Assembly: GCA_019419525.1 (NCBI GenBank)
Contig: DXZU01000004.1
Span: 56,079 to 120,078 of the forward strand
Length of the DNA: 64,000 bases
Direction: 5' to 3'
Origin: Collinsella sp.
GTDB taxonomy: Bacteria > Actinomycetota > Coriobacteriia > Coriobacteriales > Coriobacteriaceae
Numbering within the stretch: the stretch's first letter is position 1; every line of letters starts with the position of its first letter. The position numbers and the translations under genes were made by a program. This document shows, one piece after another, positions 55,813 to 64,000 of this stretch. Below the pieces are notes generated by a model. It made no database searches and was not told the DNA's origin. It saw nothing but the letters and a program-made list of their open reading frames with translations.

Positions 55813-57843
55813 ATGACCGCACCTGCATCCAAGCTGCTCCAGCCCATTACGGTTGGCCCCCTTGAGCTCAAGAACCGCATTATGTTCCCGCCGCTGACCA
55901 CCGGCTACGAGGAGCGCGACGGTTCCATCGGCGAGCGCAGCCTGGCTTTTTACGAGCGTCTGGCCCGTGGCGGCGTGAGCTACATCGTCATCGGCGACGT
56001 CGCTCCCGTTATGACCGCGAGCCCCACGCCCAAGCTGGCGACCGATGCCCAGATCCCCACGTTTAAGGCGCTGGCCGACGCCGTCCACAAGCACGGTGCC
56101 AAGGTCGCGCTGCAGCTGTTCCATCCCGAGTACGACGTGCCCGGTGTCGGCCGCATGGTCATGGGTTCCATGGCCGCCGCCAAGGCCGCGCAGGAGGCCA
56201 AGGCCGCCGGCGACGAGGAGACCTTTGCCGCCAAGATGGCCGAGTCCAACGAGATCCGCAAGCAGGCCTACGCCAAACTGCACCACGACATGCAGCACTT
56301 TGTGAACGAGGCCACCGTGGAGCAGCTCACCCAGATCAAGGAGGCTATCGCCGCCTCGGCCGCCCGCGCGCAGCAGGCCGGCATCGACGCCATCGAGGTC
56401 CACGGCGACCGTCTGGTGGGTTCTCTGTGCTCGGCCATCCTCAACCAGCGCACCGACGAGTACGGCGGCTCGTTCGAGAACCGCGTTCGCTATGCGCTCG
56501 AGGTCGTCGCCGCCATTAAGGAGGCCGCGCCGCAGCTGATGGTGGAGTACAAGCTCCCCGTGATCATGGAGAACCCCGACGGCACGCCGCGCGGCAAGGG
56601 CGGCCTGCAGCCCGACGAGGCCTGTGAGTTTGCCAAGCTGCTCGAGGACGCGGGCATCGATATGATCCAGGTCGCGCAGGCAAACCACACCGGCAACATG
56701 GGCGACACCATTCCGCCCATGGGCGCCATGCCCTACAACTGGACGCTGCCGGTGGCCGAGCGCGTCAAGGCCCTGGTCTCCGTGCCGGTGGCAACCGTGG
56801 GCCGTGTCGTCTCGGTCGAGGCCGGCGAGAAGATTCTGGAAGACGGCGCGGCTGACATCATCGCCTATGGCCGCTCGCTCATGTGCGACCCCGACATTGC
56901 GCTGAAGGCCGCCACGGGCGAGCCTATCCGCGAGTGCCTCAACTGCAACAAGGGCTGCGTCGACGCGATTCAAAACCGCAAGTACATCTCGTGCGTGCTC
57001 AATGCCGAGAACGGCGACGAGGCGACCATCGCCATTAAGCCGGGTGAGGGCGACAAGAAGATTGCCGTGGTGGGCGGCGGTATTGCCGGCCTGGAGGCCG
57101 CGCGCGTGGCGGCCAAGCGCGGCTACGACGTGACCGTCTACGAGGCGGGCGATCATCTGGGCGGCCAGATTGTGCTGGCGGCAGCACCCCCGCGCAAGGA
57201 CGAGATCATGCGCTCGGTCGAGTATTACGAGAAGATTCTGCCCGGCCTGGGCGTGAAGGTCGAGCTCAACCATGCCGCTAGCCCTGCGGACCTCAACGCC
57301 GCCGACGCCGCGATTGTTGCCGTGGGCGCGCACGACGTGGTCATTCCCGTTCCCGGTGCCGACTCGGAGAAGGTCGTCTCGAGCTGGGACGTGCTGGCCG
57401 GCAAGGTGGAGCTTACGGGACGCGTCGCCGTCATTGGCGGTGGCCTGGTGGGCACCGAGACTGCCGAGTACTTGCTGCAGCACGGCTGCGAGGTGGCGAT
57501 CGTGGAGATGCTCGACAAGATTGCCGCGGGCGAGTCCGAGACCATTCTGCCGCTGATCATGAGCGACTTCGCAGAGCACAACGTGGAGCAGCACGTGAAG
57601 ACCCGCCTGACCGCCATTACCGACGAGGGCGTGGAGGCCATTCGCACCACCGAGGACGGCGCCGAGGAGCCAGTGAAGATCGCCTGCGATTACGTGGTGA
57701 TGGCCGTGGGCTCCAAGGCCAACGCATTTGACCTGGACGGCGTGACGGTGCCCGTGACCTGCGTGGGCGACTGCTCGGGCGAGCGCACCGCCGACATTGC
57801 GAGCGCCATCCGCACGGCGTATCACGCGGCCAACGAGCTGTAG
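55813..57843 (+). CDS. Old-Yellow-Enzyme-type NADH:flavin oxidoreductase with Fe-S cluster
   Basis: A 676-residue enzyme of the 2,4-dienoyl-CoA reductase / BaiCD-BaiH / trimethylamine dehydrogenase group. The FMN TIM-barrel (~1-360) begins LLQPITVGPLELKNRIMFPPL and has LNQRTDEYGGSFENRVRYALE. The 4Fe-4S cysteines are CLNCNKGC from Cys375 and a later Cys in KYISCVLN. The C-terminal half binds FAD and NAD(P) (IAVVGGGIAGLEAARVAAKRG; VAVIGGGLVGTETAEYLL). It may reduce enoate-type substrates such as dietary, bile acid or fatty acyl compounds in an anaerobe; the substrate is not determinable. ATG 55813 has AGAGAGG upstream. It is a single-gene unit with its own terminator. Confidence 0.9.
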   Translation: MTAPASKLLQPITVGPLELKNRIMFPPLTTGYEERDGSIGERSLAFYERLARGGVSYIVIGDVAPVMTASPTPKLATDAQIPTFKALADAVHKHGAKVALQLFHPEYDVPGVGRMVMGSMAAAKAAQEAKAAGDEETFAAKMAESNEIRKQAYAKLHHDMQHFVNEATVEQLTQIKEAIAASAARAQQAGIDAIEVHGDRLVGSLCSAILNQRTDEYGGSFENRVRYALEVVAAIKEAAPQLMVEYKLPVIMENPDGTPRGKGGLQPDEACEFAKLLEDAGIDMIQVAQANHTGNMGDTIPPMGAMPYNWTLPVAERVKALVSVPVATVGRVVSVEAGEKILEDGAADIIAYGRSLMCDPDIALKAATGEPIRECLNCNKGCVDAIQNRKYISCVLNAENGDEATIAIKPGEGDKKIAVVGGGIAGLEAARVAAKRGYDVTVYEAGDHLGGQIVLAAAPPRKDEIMRSVEYYEKILPGLGVKVELNHAASPADLNAADAAIVAVGAHDVVIPVPGADSEKVVSSWDVLAGKVELTGRVAVIGGGLVGTETAEYLLQHGCEVAIVEMLDKIAAGESETILPLIMSDFAEHNVEQHVKTRLTAITDEGVEAIRTTEDGAEEPVKIACDYVVMAVGSKANAFDLDGVTVPVTCVGDCSGERTADIASAIRTAYHAANEL

Positions 57844-57869
57844 CCGAGAAAGCCATCGCGTATTGAGTG

Positions 57870-57905
57870 GGCGGGGAGTGCCGTATCGGTGCTCCCCGCC
57901 TTTTT
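57870..57905 (+). terminator. Rho-independent terminator
   Basis: GGCGGGGAG.G.C pairs with G.TGCTCCCCGCC, followed by TTTTT. Confidence 0.86.
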
Positions 57906-57937
57906 GCCAATAAGAGCGCCCCTGACCAGCGGGTTCA

Positions 57938-58052
57938 GAAAATCCGAATTTCATGCACCAGAAAATCCGACTCCTTAGAACATGAAAATCCGAATTATAT
58001 GAACACGAAAATCCGAATCGCAACCACCTGAAAATCCGAATTTGCTACAGTG
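57938..58052. repeat. Five 23-bp direct repeats (iterons)
   Basis: GAAAATCCGAAT (GACT in unit 2) starts at 57938, 57961, 57984, 58007 and 58030, a period of exactly 23 bp. The 12-bp block is conserved, while the following 11 bp vary. The array ends 48 nt before the start of the AAA/DUF4143 gene. Phasing and position suit a tandem protein-binding array. Confidence 0.92.
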
Positions 58053-58100
58053 GAATAGAGGAATCAGAAAGCAGGAACTGGAAATCTGCGGGGGTGGCTC

Positions 58101-59405
58101 ATGGCGGGCGAGAGGCTACATCGGGACGGATACATCCCGCGTATCGTGGATGCGCAAATCGAACGCTACCTTCGCGTCTTTGGCGCGGTCGAGATTGCGG
58201 GCACCAAGTGGTGCGGCAAGACGTGGGCCGCGCTCGAGCACGGGGCGTCCGCCTCGTATGTCGACGAGAATCTCGACCTCGCGCGTGCCGACCCGGCGAT
58301 GATGTTGCTGGGAGACCGTCCGCATATTATCGATGAGTGGCAGCGCGTTCCCCAGATTTGGGACTACGTTAGACACGAGGTTGACCGCACCCGGGGCACG
58401 CGCGGCGCCTATATCCTCACGGGTTCCGCCACGCCTGCGTCCGGCTCAAAGGCGGAGGCGCCCGCGCATAGTGGAGCCGGCCGCATCGGCCGCGTTCGCA
58501 TGCACCCCATGACGCTTGCCGAGACAGGTGAGTCCAACGGCAAGGTGAGTCTGGCGGGCTTGTTTGAGCATCGTTTTGAGCCCTGCCGGTGCGATGGCGA
58601 TACGCCGGGGCTTGTCGAAGCCGCTTGCCGCGGCGGCTGGCCCGAGGCGATCGATATGGTTTCGGCTGACGCCCAGCTCATCGCCCGCGAATATCTCAAC
58701 ACCACGTTTTCGAGCAGCTTCCCGGCGGTCGGTCTCGACCCCGATATTGCTCGTCGAGTCTCCGCATCGATCGCGCGCAATCTGGGACAGGCAGCCACGT
58801 ATAAAACGATTCTTATGGATATGTTCGGTGCCGAGGAGGAACCCGCAGCGTTTGCCGATGAGACCAAGGTGCGCAGGTACTTGGATGCTCTCAAAGGCAT
58901 GTTCATTCTCGAGGAGGTCCCCGGTTGGGTTCCCGCCGCGCGCGACAAACGGCGCTTTACCGTCAAGCCCAAGCGCTATCTGGCAGATCCGAGCCTTGCT
59001 TGTGCCTTGCTAGGTATGTCCTTGCAGGCGCTGCTTGCCGACTGGCAGACATTTGGTCTGGTGTTTGAGAATTTGGTCATACGCGACCTTTCGGTCTACG
59101 CACGTTCGCTCGACCTGCTGGATAGCACTCCCGTGCGCTATTATCGCGACGATTCGGGCCTTGAGTGCGATGCTATCGTGCAGCTAGCCGACGGACGGTG
59201 GGCCGCCTTTGAGATTAAGGTGAGCGAAGATAAGGCGAGCGCCGGCATCGAGAGCCTCAAGCGCGTTCGCAAGAAGGTCTGTGGAAATCCTCGTTCACGC
59301 ACACGCGAACCGGAGTTTATGGCCGTGATTGTGGGGGTGGGTGAGTACGCCCGCGAGGTCGAGGACGGTATCTACGTGATACCCGTGCGCGCGTTGGGGT
59401 GTTAA
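58101..59405 (+). CDS. AAA_14 ATPase with DUF4143 domain
   Basis: A 434-residue member of the widespread AAA_14/DUF4143 family of accessory ATPases. The P-loop is GTKWCGKTW (~residues 33-41), followed by the Walker B-like HIIDEWQRVPQIWDYVRHEVD and sensor-like YILTGSATP. The C-terminal DUF4143 part (~205-400) includes KRYLADPSLACALLG, FGLVFENLVIRDLSVYA and the nuclease-like DSGLECDAIVQLADGRWAAFEIKVSEDKA, resembling a D-ExK pattern. Function is not established for the family. The ATG at 58101 has only a weak ribosome site. The five 23-bp iterons end 48 nt upstream, so autoregulation is plausible. A REP-like palindrome follows the stop. Confidence 0.85.
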   Translation: MAGERLHRDGYIPRIVDAQIERYLRVFGAVEIAGTKWCGKTWAALEHGASASYVDENLDLARADPAMMLLGDRPHIIDEWQRVPQIWDYVRHEVDRTRGTRGAYILTGSATPASGSKAEAPAHSGAGRIGRVRMHPMTLAETGESNGKVSLAGLFEHRFEPCRCDGDTPGLVEAACRGGWPEAIDMVSADAQLIAREYLNTTFSSSFPAVGLDPDIARRVSASIARNLGQAATYKTILMDMFGAEEEPAAFADETKVRRYLDALKGMFILEEVPGWVPAARDKRRFTVKPKRYLADPSLACALLGMSLQALLADWQTFGLVFENLVIRDLSVYARSLDLLDSTPVRYYRDDSGLECDAIVQLADGRWAAFEIKVSEDKASAGIESLKRVRKKVCGNPRSRTREPEFMAVIVGVGEYAREVEDGIYVIPVRALGC

Positions 59406-59444
59406 GGGGCAGCACGCCGTGTGTTCTCCGCCCGGCGCTACGGA

Positions 59445-59512
59445 TTGGTGCAAGGGGGGCTAGGTTTGTGTGCACCATGTTGGTGCGAAGTAACCTGACC
59501 CCCTTGCACCAA
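59445..59512. repeat. REP-like palindrome with nested stem
   Basis: TTGGTGCAAGGGGG (59445-59458) pairs with CCCCCTTGCACCAA (59499-59512). An inner GCACCA/TGGTGC pair is present. The AACCTGACCCC part matches the last hairpin of the 31349-31490 cluster. Confidence 0.8.
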
Positions 59513-59691
59513 GGATTTGACTTTTAAGACATCATTAAGGCTTGCGCTGTGGAGCAAACCGCAGGTCAATGCTATTCTTTTACCTTATCGTATGGTGTTG
59601 TATTCTGCCTGAATTCTATGCCTACGAGCAACGGATTGATCGCGACCAAGCGGAAAGGATGGCACGCCCGCTAGCAGGGCAAACGCAAGCG

Positions 59692-60746
59692 ATGAGTGGC
59701 ATGGACCGACATAGCGAGCTCCAGCAGCACAAGACGGCGGCCGAGTACCGCCAGGCTGCCGACGAGCACGTGCGGACCCTCAAGGATTTCTGGAAGGATT
59801 TCCTGGTGAGTGGTCTGTTTGTGCTGGCCGCCATCGTTGCCATCTTTGCCTGCCTGGCCTGGTTTGCCGCGAATAACCGAGTGAGCGCCACGGGGAGCAC
59901 GATCGGGGCGAAGGGTCCGCGGTTTGTGCTCTCGGGAACGCAGGCGGCACGGCGGGCAAGTACGACGCCCAGGACAACTACGCGTCGGACAGTACAAGCC
60001 TTGCCGTGAACAATCTTTTCAACCTCAATAACATGAGTGCCGATGGCAGTCTCTCTCCGGGGTCGGCTGGTCAGCTCCAGCTCAACGTCAAGCCGCTCTG
60101 CAACGATCTGCACGATATCACGGTGGAGATGACCTGGGAGATTTCCGTCCAGACGAGTGCTGTCGGCATGGGCTCCGCTGCGGATGCATCGAAAAACGAA
60201 GAGATCATCAACTCGCTTAAAGATTTGGTGCGCGGTCATATCCTGGTTTTTCAGGGCAAAGACACCTCTGGCTTTTACTCCAATCCGCTGGTCCCCACGA
60301 CAACCACGGTGACCCAGGACGGAGCGAGCGTCACCGTCATCACACAGAGCTTTACCATTCCGGCGTCGAGCTTTTGCCTTAAGAACTCAAACAGCACGAC
60401 CAGAACCGCAACCAAAACCCTCTACTGGATTTGGCCGGAGCAGTTTAAGAGCTATGCTCGCACGGGTAATGCCGGCTACGGTGGCAACCTTTTTGCGAGC
60501 ACGGACCCCGCCGCGGGATACGCAGTCCTCGTCGGCGACATCAACAATAACCACGCGCGCTATTTCCGCGCCGATAGCACGAGCGTTCCGGGCCAGGCGC
60601 CTGGCGAGGTTCCGTCCGTCAAGGCCAACATGTCCTCTGCGGATGTGGAAACCTGCTCCGGCTACTACAACAACGCCGACGAGGTTATCGGCAAAAACAT
60701 CAAGTACATTCGCGTGCGCTTTACCGCCAAGGAGGCGGATAAATAA
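59692..60746 (+). pseudogene. Membrane-anchored surface protein, frameshifted
   Basis: The first gene of a four-gene surface cluster. The upstream frame encodes MSGMDRHSELQQHKTAAEYR, a cytoplasmic helix and one membrane segment (LVSGLFVLAAIVAIFACLAWFAA), then SATGSTIGAKGPRFVLSGT. Around 59930-59945 the frame changes. The next frame continues AGGTAGKYDAQDNYASD and then a ~245-residue extracellular domain to 60746, with the C-terminus overlapping the next gene's leader. One extra base near 59935 would explain the shift. The start is uncertain; ATG 59659 and 59701 are alternatives. I do not recognise a named family. The N-in single-pass layout matches the two genes that follow. Confidence 0.6.
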
Positions 60747-61586
60747 ATGGACGAGCAGCTTAATGCCCGCGAGCAGGGCGATATCAAGCACAACGAAGGA
60801 GCGGCAAACCCCGGCGGCAACGGGTTCGGCTCGCACGGCGAAGCGCGTCCGGCTGGCCGCATCGAGCGTATCAAGGCTTGGGTGAGCGGCCACCGTCGCG
60901 AATCCCTGGCCATCGTGGGCTTGCTTGCCGTGCTTCTTGTGCTGCTGGGGCTGACGCTCGGATGGTTCGTCGATGCCAATCGCGGCTCCACCGTTGGCAA
61001 GATCAAGGAGCCGGCGGAGCTCAAAGTGCTGGGCCCCAACGCTACGGCAACAGAGCAGGTCGACCTGAGCTACAACCCCGAATACGGCGATACCAAGACC
61101 GGCAACACGGTGACGCTCAAGCGCCCGTTTTGCGTGCAGACGGGCGGCGACGGGTTTGAGCTGCAGCTTGCGAATACGACCAACATTACGGGTCTCACTA
61201 TCGAGCTGTATAAAGCCGAGAACACGCCTGCGCTCCAGACACCTGACGTGAAAGGTACCGCAGGCGGCAAATCTTATAGCTGGAAAGCAACCGGGGAGAA
61301 CTTGCTGACAAGCTTCGAATATATCAACAAGGCGAACGATGGCCTGGCTACCGAGCCGGGCGAGGGCGCAAGCGACCCTACATTCAAGGACTACCAAAAA
61401 GTCCAACGCAACGCGCGCCCGCTCTACCGTTTCAAGGTGTTCAACAAAGACGAGCTCAATGCCAAGACGCTCGACGGCTCGACTGGCAATGACACGCTTA
61501 ACTTTATCATCAAGCTTTCGTGGGACGAGAGCGCCAAAGAGACCGACGTGATCTATCTGATCGCGCGCAACACGAGCGGTAAGTAG
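60747..61586 (+). CDS. Single-pass membrane-anchored surface protein, unknown
   Basis: A 279-residue protein of no family I can name. A ~50-residue Gly/Ala/Asn-rich cytoplasmic start is followed by a membrane helix (~54-74, LAIVGLLAVLLVLLGLTLGWFV). Then DANRGSTVGKIKEPAELKVLGPNA begins a ~200-residue extracellular domain rich in Thr/Asn and beta strands. The transition WFVDANRGS resembles WFAANNRVS in the preceding gene, suggesting related subunits. ATG 60747 directly follows the previous stop, with AAGGAGG 11 nt upstream, so translation is coupled. It resembles, in layout only, TasA/pilin-like filament subunits. Confidence 0.65.
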   Translation: MDEQLNAREQGDIKHNEGAANPGGNGFGSHGEARPAGRIERIKAWVSGHRRESLAIVGLLAVLLVLLGLTLGWFVDANRGSTVGKIKEPAELKVLGPNATATEQVDLSYNPEYGDTKTGNTVTLKRPFCVQTGGDGFELQLANTTNITGLTIELYKAENTPALQTPDVKGTAGGKSYSWKATGENLLTSFEYINKANDGLATEPGEGASDPTFKDYQKVQRNARPLYRFKVFNKDELNAKTLDGSTGNDTLNFIIKLSWDESAKETDVIYLIARNTSGK

Positions 61587-61600
61587 GAGAGGGGGCGCAC

Positions 61601-62551
61601 ATGGAGAAGCGAGAGAAGCAGCAGGATGCCGAGCGCGAGCAGCTGGCAAAAAGCAAGAGCCTAGCCAAGAATAAGCTGGTTGTGGCAGCAATCGCACTTG
61701 CTTGCGCCGTGGCGCTCGTGACGGGTGGTTACTTTACCTATTCCGCCTACACCGCCAACGGATTTCTGAAGTCCGTCGCCGCAACGGGCACTGCGCAGAG
61801 CCTGTTTGCAAGCGATTTGCTCACGGGCTATATGAGTGCGCCTAGCCCCGATGAGCTCGCCCGTGCCCAGCGCTCCGTTACGGTGTATCCCAACAACGGA
61901 CAGTGCAGCTTTACCTTTAGCATCTACAACTACTTGCTGAGCAACAGCAACTTCTGCAACGACAAAAACGTGATGTACGCCTTGACGGTTGAGGGGTATG
62001 GGCTCGATGGCGCCACGTGGAGCTATTCGCCCCAGCCCAGCGGCAGCGTCAAACTTCCGGAGAATCAGCCTACCAAGAACGACTACACCGTGACGTTCCC
62101 TGAGGACAAGTTGGGACATGCCCACTTTGTGATTAGGGCGACGGTGGTTTCGGGCGAGAGCCCCGGCACCGAGCTCACATGTCTGGCGGCGAAAGTCGTG
62201 CCGTCAAAGAAGGCCGAGGTCAAGACTGCTGCGGTTGAGGGCGCGCTGGTCGATGAGGCTGGCAAGTTTGCCGATTACGCTGCGTACAACTACCGCGTGA
62301 CGGTTACGGGCGCACCGGCAAACGTCACGCTCAAGTGGGGGGAGAACGTGGAGATCGACCCGTTCTTCGAGACCAACCATGGTGTGACGGTGGATAAAAC
62401 AAATCACACGGTTACGTTCACCATGGAGCCTGGCTCGATGATCGTCAACTTTTACCGAGCGGACGGCAAGACGCTCGACGGCTGGGGTGACCTGGAGAGG
62501 GAAATTGGCGTGAGTGGAGCTACCCAAACGGACACGACGGAGACTCAATAA
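61601..62551 (+). CDS. Single-pass membrane-anchored surface protein, unknown
   Basis: A 316-residue protein. It has a charged N-terminus (MEKREKQQDAEREQLAKSKS), a membrane helix (~26-46, LVVAAIALACAVALVTGGYFTY) and a long extracellular part with many beta-prone, Thr/Asn/Gly-rich stretches and two cysteines early in the domain (NNGQCSFTF, NSNFCNDK). The C-terminus is Thr-rich. ATG 61601 has GGAGAGGGGG upstream and lies 14 nt after the preceding gene. It may be the third subunit of the same surface assembly. No enzymatic motif is visible. Confidence 0.65.
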   Translation: MEKREKQQDAEREQLAKSKSLAKNKLVVAAIALACAVALVTGGYFTYSAYTANGFLKSVAATGTAQSLFASDLLTGYMSAPSPDELARAQRSVTVYPNNGQCSFTFSIYNYLLSNSNFCNDKNVMYALTVEGYGLDGATWSYSPQPSGSVKLPENQPTKNDYTVTFPEDKLGHAHFVIRATVVSGESPGTELTCLAAKVVPSKKAEVKTAAVEGALVDEAGKFADYAAYNYRVTVTGAPANVTLKWGENVEIDPFFETNHGVTVDKTNHTVTFTMEPGSMIVNFYRADGKTLDGWGDLEREIGVSGATQTDTTETQ

Positions 62552-62591
62552 CTCTGGAAGCAGAGTTTTTAGGATAAGAGGTACGGAATCG

Positions 62592-64000
62592 ATGAGAACG
62601 GCAAAGCGCATACTCGCAGAGTTCATGACGGTGGTCATGGTGCTCCAGGCATGCTCGCCCACGGTGGCCGCCGTGGCGGCAGGCTGGCAAAACATCTCGA
62701 GCGAGATTGCCACCGCGGCTGCGGAGGCATCGGACGCAGCCGAGAGCGGCGAGACCAAGAGCGATGTCACGACCGGGTCTGGGTCGAGTGATACCGGCGC
62801 CGCGGGTGACAGCGCTGAGGATGACGCTGCGAAGGACGACACTGCAGCGGGCGATACTTCCGATGGTGCCGCGGGTTCCGATTCCGCGGGCGACCAGACG
62901 GAAGGCGACGACTCTGCCGGGGATACTGCCGCTGACGATGCCGAGCAAGACGCAGATGATGCAGCTTCGGAGGATGCCGCGGCCCAGGCGAATGCGACGA
63001 TCAATACTCTGGACGAGCTTGTTAGGCTGCTCAAGGCTAACGGTGCGGAAAGCATCGCGTGCAAAGACGATAACAGCGGAATCAAAAGCCTCGATGTCAA
63101 GTTGTCGGCGGCGTTTACCATCCTGTCCAACGCCGACGCTTCGCTTTACTACGATGCGCAGATCAAGAGCATCATCACGGGCGATGCGAAGCTCACCGAG
63201 ACGGCCAAGAACGGGGCAAAGAACGATATATCTTTCCAGGGCTTTGGCAGTGATGAGCATCCGTTTGAAGGCAGAATCTATAGGTCTCTGAATGGCGTTG
63301 ATAGCCCTGTTGAGCTTACGACTAACCGGACGGTTTTTAATAACCTCAAGCTGACTGGCCAAAACAATACAGTCAAGATAAAGTGGGTAGGCGCAACTAC
63401 CTATAGCGATCCGATGATCGCTACGAAAATCAGCGGCGAGGGCAAGGAGCTTAACGCGACGGTTGACATTGCGAATCCATCGGGTACCAACGAGACGTTT
63501 TCTAGTGCAACCCCCGCGCTGACGGCACCTCTGTTTGGTGAGACGACGGGCGAACTTGCTGCGACCGTCACCTATAGCCTCACCGGTGACCGCAAGAGCC
63601 TCAGTGTGGATGCAAAGGGCAACATGGGGCTTCTAGCAAATACGGTCAAGGACGGAACCTTCAGCGTGAAGTCCGTTGAGTTTCCGAAAGACCTGGCCGG
63701 GAATGGTGTCGTCAAAACGAGCTCTGGCAATGCCGGTCTGCTTGTAGGCACGGTCGAGGACGGCGCGACTCTGAGCGTTGGCAATCTGAATACCGTTCCC
63801 ACCGCTATCGTCCAATCCGTAGGCGGTTCCGCCGGTGGTGTCGTAGGTCTCGTCGGTTCGAACACAGGCGCCGCAGTCAACGTCACGGAGGCTCTCGACC
63901 TGCACATGCTCACCGTCAAGGGCACCACCGCCAGCGGTGGTTTTATTCAAGACTTTAGTCTGCTGGCCGCGCAGCGGCCAGCTTTAAACCACCCGCTATG
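62592..64000 (+). CDS. Large secreted acidic surface protein, 3' end missing
   Basis: The frame is open from ATG 62592 to the window end (at least 469 residues). A signal-peptide-like start (MRTAKRILAEFMTVVMVLQA, cut probably after VAAVAAG) is followed by a ~95-residue Asp/Ala/Gly/Ser-rich acidic stretch. Next comes a region with beta-helix-like repeats (GLLANTVKDGTFSVKS, GLLVGTVEDGATLSVGN; GLUG-like) typical of adhesins. An AGAGG site precedes the start. It is the fourth gene of the cluster. The last ~20 residues (from about 63942) are encoded by hairpin-rich DNA that looks like the end of a mobile element, so the true gene is probably interrupted here. Confidence 0.7.
   Translation, partial: MRTAKRILAEFMTVVMVLQACSPTVAAVAAGWQNISSEIATAAAEASDAAESGETKSDVTTGSGSSDTGAAGDSAEDDAAKDDTAAGDTSDGAAGSDSAGDQTEGDDSAGDTAADDAEQDADDAASEDAAAQANATINTLDELVRLLKANGAESIACKDDNSGIKSLDVKLSAAFTILSNADASLYYDAQIKSIITGDAKLTETAKNGAKNDISFQGFGSDEHPFEGRIYRSLNGVDSPVELTTNRTVFNNLKLTGQNNTVKIKWVGATTYSDPMIATKISGEGKELNATVDIANPSGTNETFSSATPALTAPLFGETTGELAATVTYSLTGDRKSLSVDAKGNMGLLANTVKDGTFSVKSVEFPKDLAGNGVVKTSSGNAGLLVGTVEDGATLSVGNLNTVPTAIVQSVGGSAGGVVGLVGSNTGAAVNVTEALDLHMLTVKGTTASGGFIQDFSLLAAQRPALNHPL
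63944..64000. mobile_element. Possible left end of an IS200/IS605-like element
   Basis: Sub-terminal hairpin GCTGGCCGC-GCA-GCGGCCAGC (63962-63982), a small GACTTTAGTC palindrome, and AAACCACCCGC at the edge, which looks like the first half of another hairpin. IS200/IS605 elements lack inverted ends but carry such hairpins. The rest lies outside the window, so this is an inference. Confidence 0.35.

Noticed and set aside
57938..58052. CRISPR array
   Set aside because: Repeat block is only 12 bp with 11-bp fillers at a fixed 23-bp period, and there are no cas genes. It looks like iterons.
59542..59691. Signal-peptide-like start (MLFFYLIVWCCILPEF) for the first surface-cluster gene
   Set aside because: No ribosome site and no similarity to its sister genes, which begin with a charged cytoplasmic segment; more likely untranslated leader.

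Overview
The window looks like a chromosomal stretch of a GC-rich gut actinobacterium of the Coriobacteriia. Collinsella or a close relative is my best guess, from codon use, alternative GTG/TTG starts, strong AGGAGG ribosome sites, a class B sortase and a very large LPxTG-type host-glycan hydrolase. This assignment is an inference, because there is no rRNA to anchor it. About 50 protein genes and one tRNA are present. Most are housekeeping genes, separated by unusually many palindromic repeats.

Region 1-11.3 kb: the end of purA, purD, a NUDIX ADP-sugar pyrophosphatase, an ABC exporter with a membrane protein, then carA-carB. A PyrR-type RNA hairpin sits on the carA ribosome site. Region 11.4-16.4 kb: a divergent GntR/UTRA regulator and a mannose-family PTS operon (EIIA, EIIB, EIIC and a frameshifted EIID), then a small membrane protein and a MarR regulator. 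Region 16.9-25.5 kb: a ~2137-residue sortase-anchored GH31 glycosidase (one frameshift), purE, a class B sortase and a MoaE-like protein. Region 25.6-37.4 kb: a CmpB-type membrane protein, purF, purM-purN, an orphan PTS EIIA, a parvulin foldase, YqeY, a four-gene polar amino acid ABC importer and a cytidylate-kinase-like protein.

Region 37.7-43.8 kb (minus strand): glmU, prs, pth and nfnA-nfnB. Region 44-47.2 kb: an ECF-type vitamin or metal importer (T protein, fused double ATPase, S component). Region 47.8-53.3 kb: exoA, a sirtuin, a folP-folK fusion, a BirA-like protein, coaX and an initiator tRNA. Region 53.4-59.4 kb is accessory. It holds an AlbA_2/Schlafen-type regulator bracketed by duplicated palindromes, an Old-Yellow-Enzyme-type flavin/Fe-S reductase, and an AAA/DUF4143 ATPase preceded by five exact 23-bp iterons. 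Region 59.6-64 kb: a cluster of three single-pass membrane-anchored proteins and a large secreted acidic protein. The last gene is apparently interrupted at the window edge by the hairpin-rich end of an IS200/IS605-like element (inference).

Functionally, purA, purD, purE, purF, purM, purN, prs, carAB and folPK supply nucleotides and one-carbon cofactors. The GH31 enzyme, sortase and PTS fit life on host glycans. The most unusual content is non-coding: eight 55-bp palindromes with one 14-bp arm sequence and variable, still self-pairing centres; the 23-bp iteron array; several REP-like families, some of which lie over stop codons or inside an ORF; and two ~165-nt long hairpins side by side. Three genes (EIID, GH31 and the first surface-cluster gene) carry single frameshifts, which may be real decay or sequencing error.
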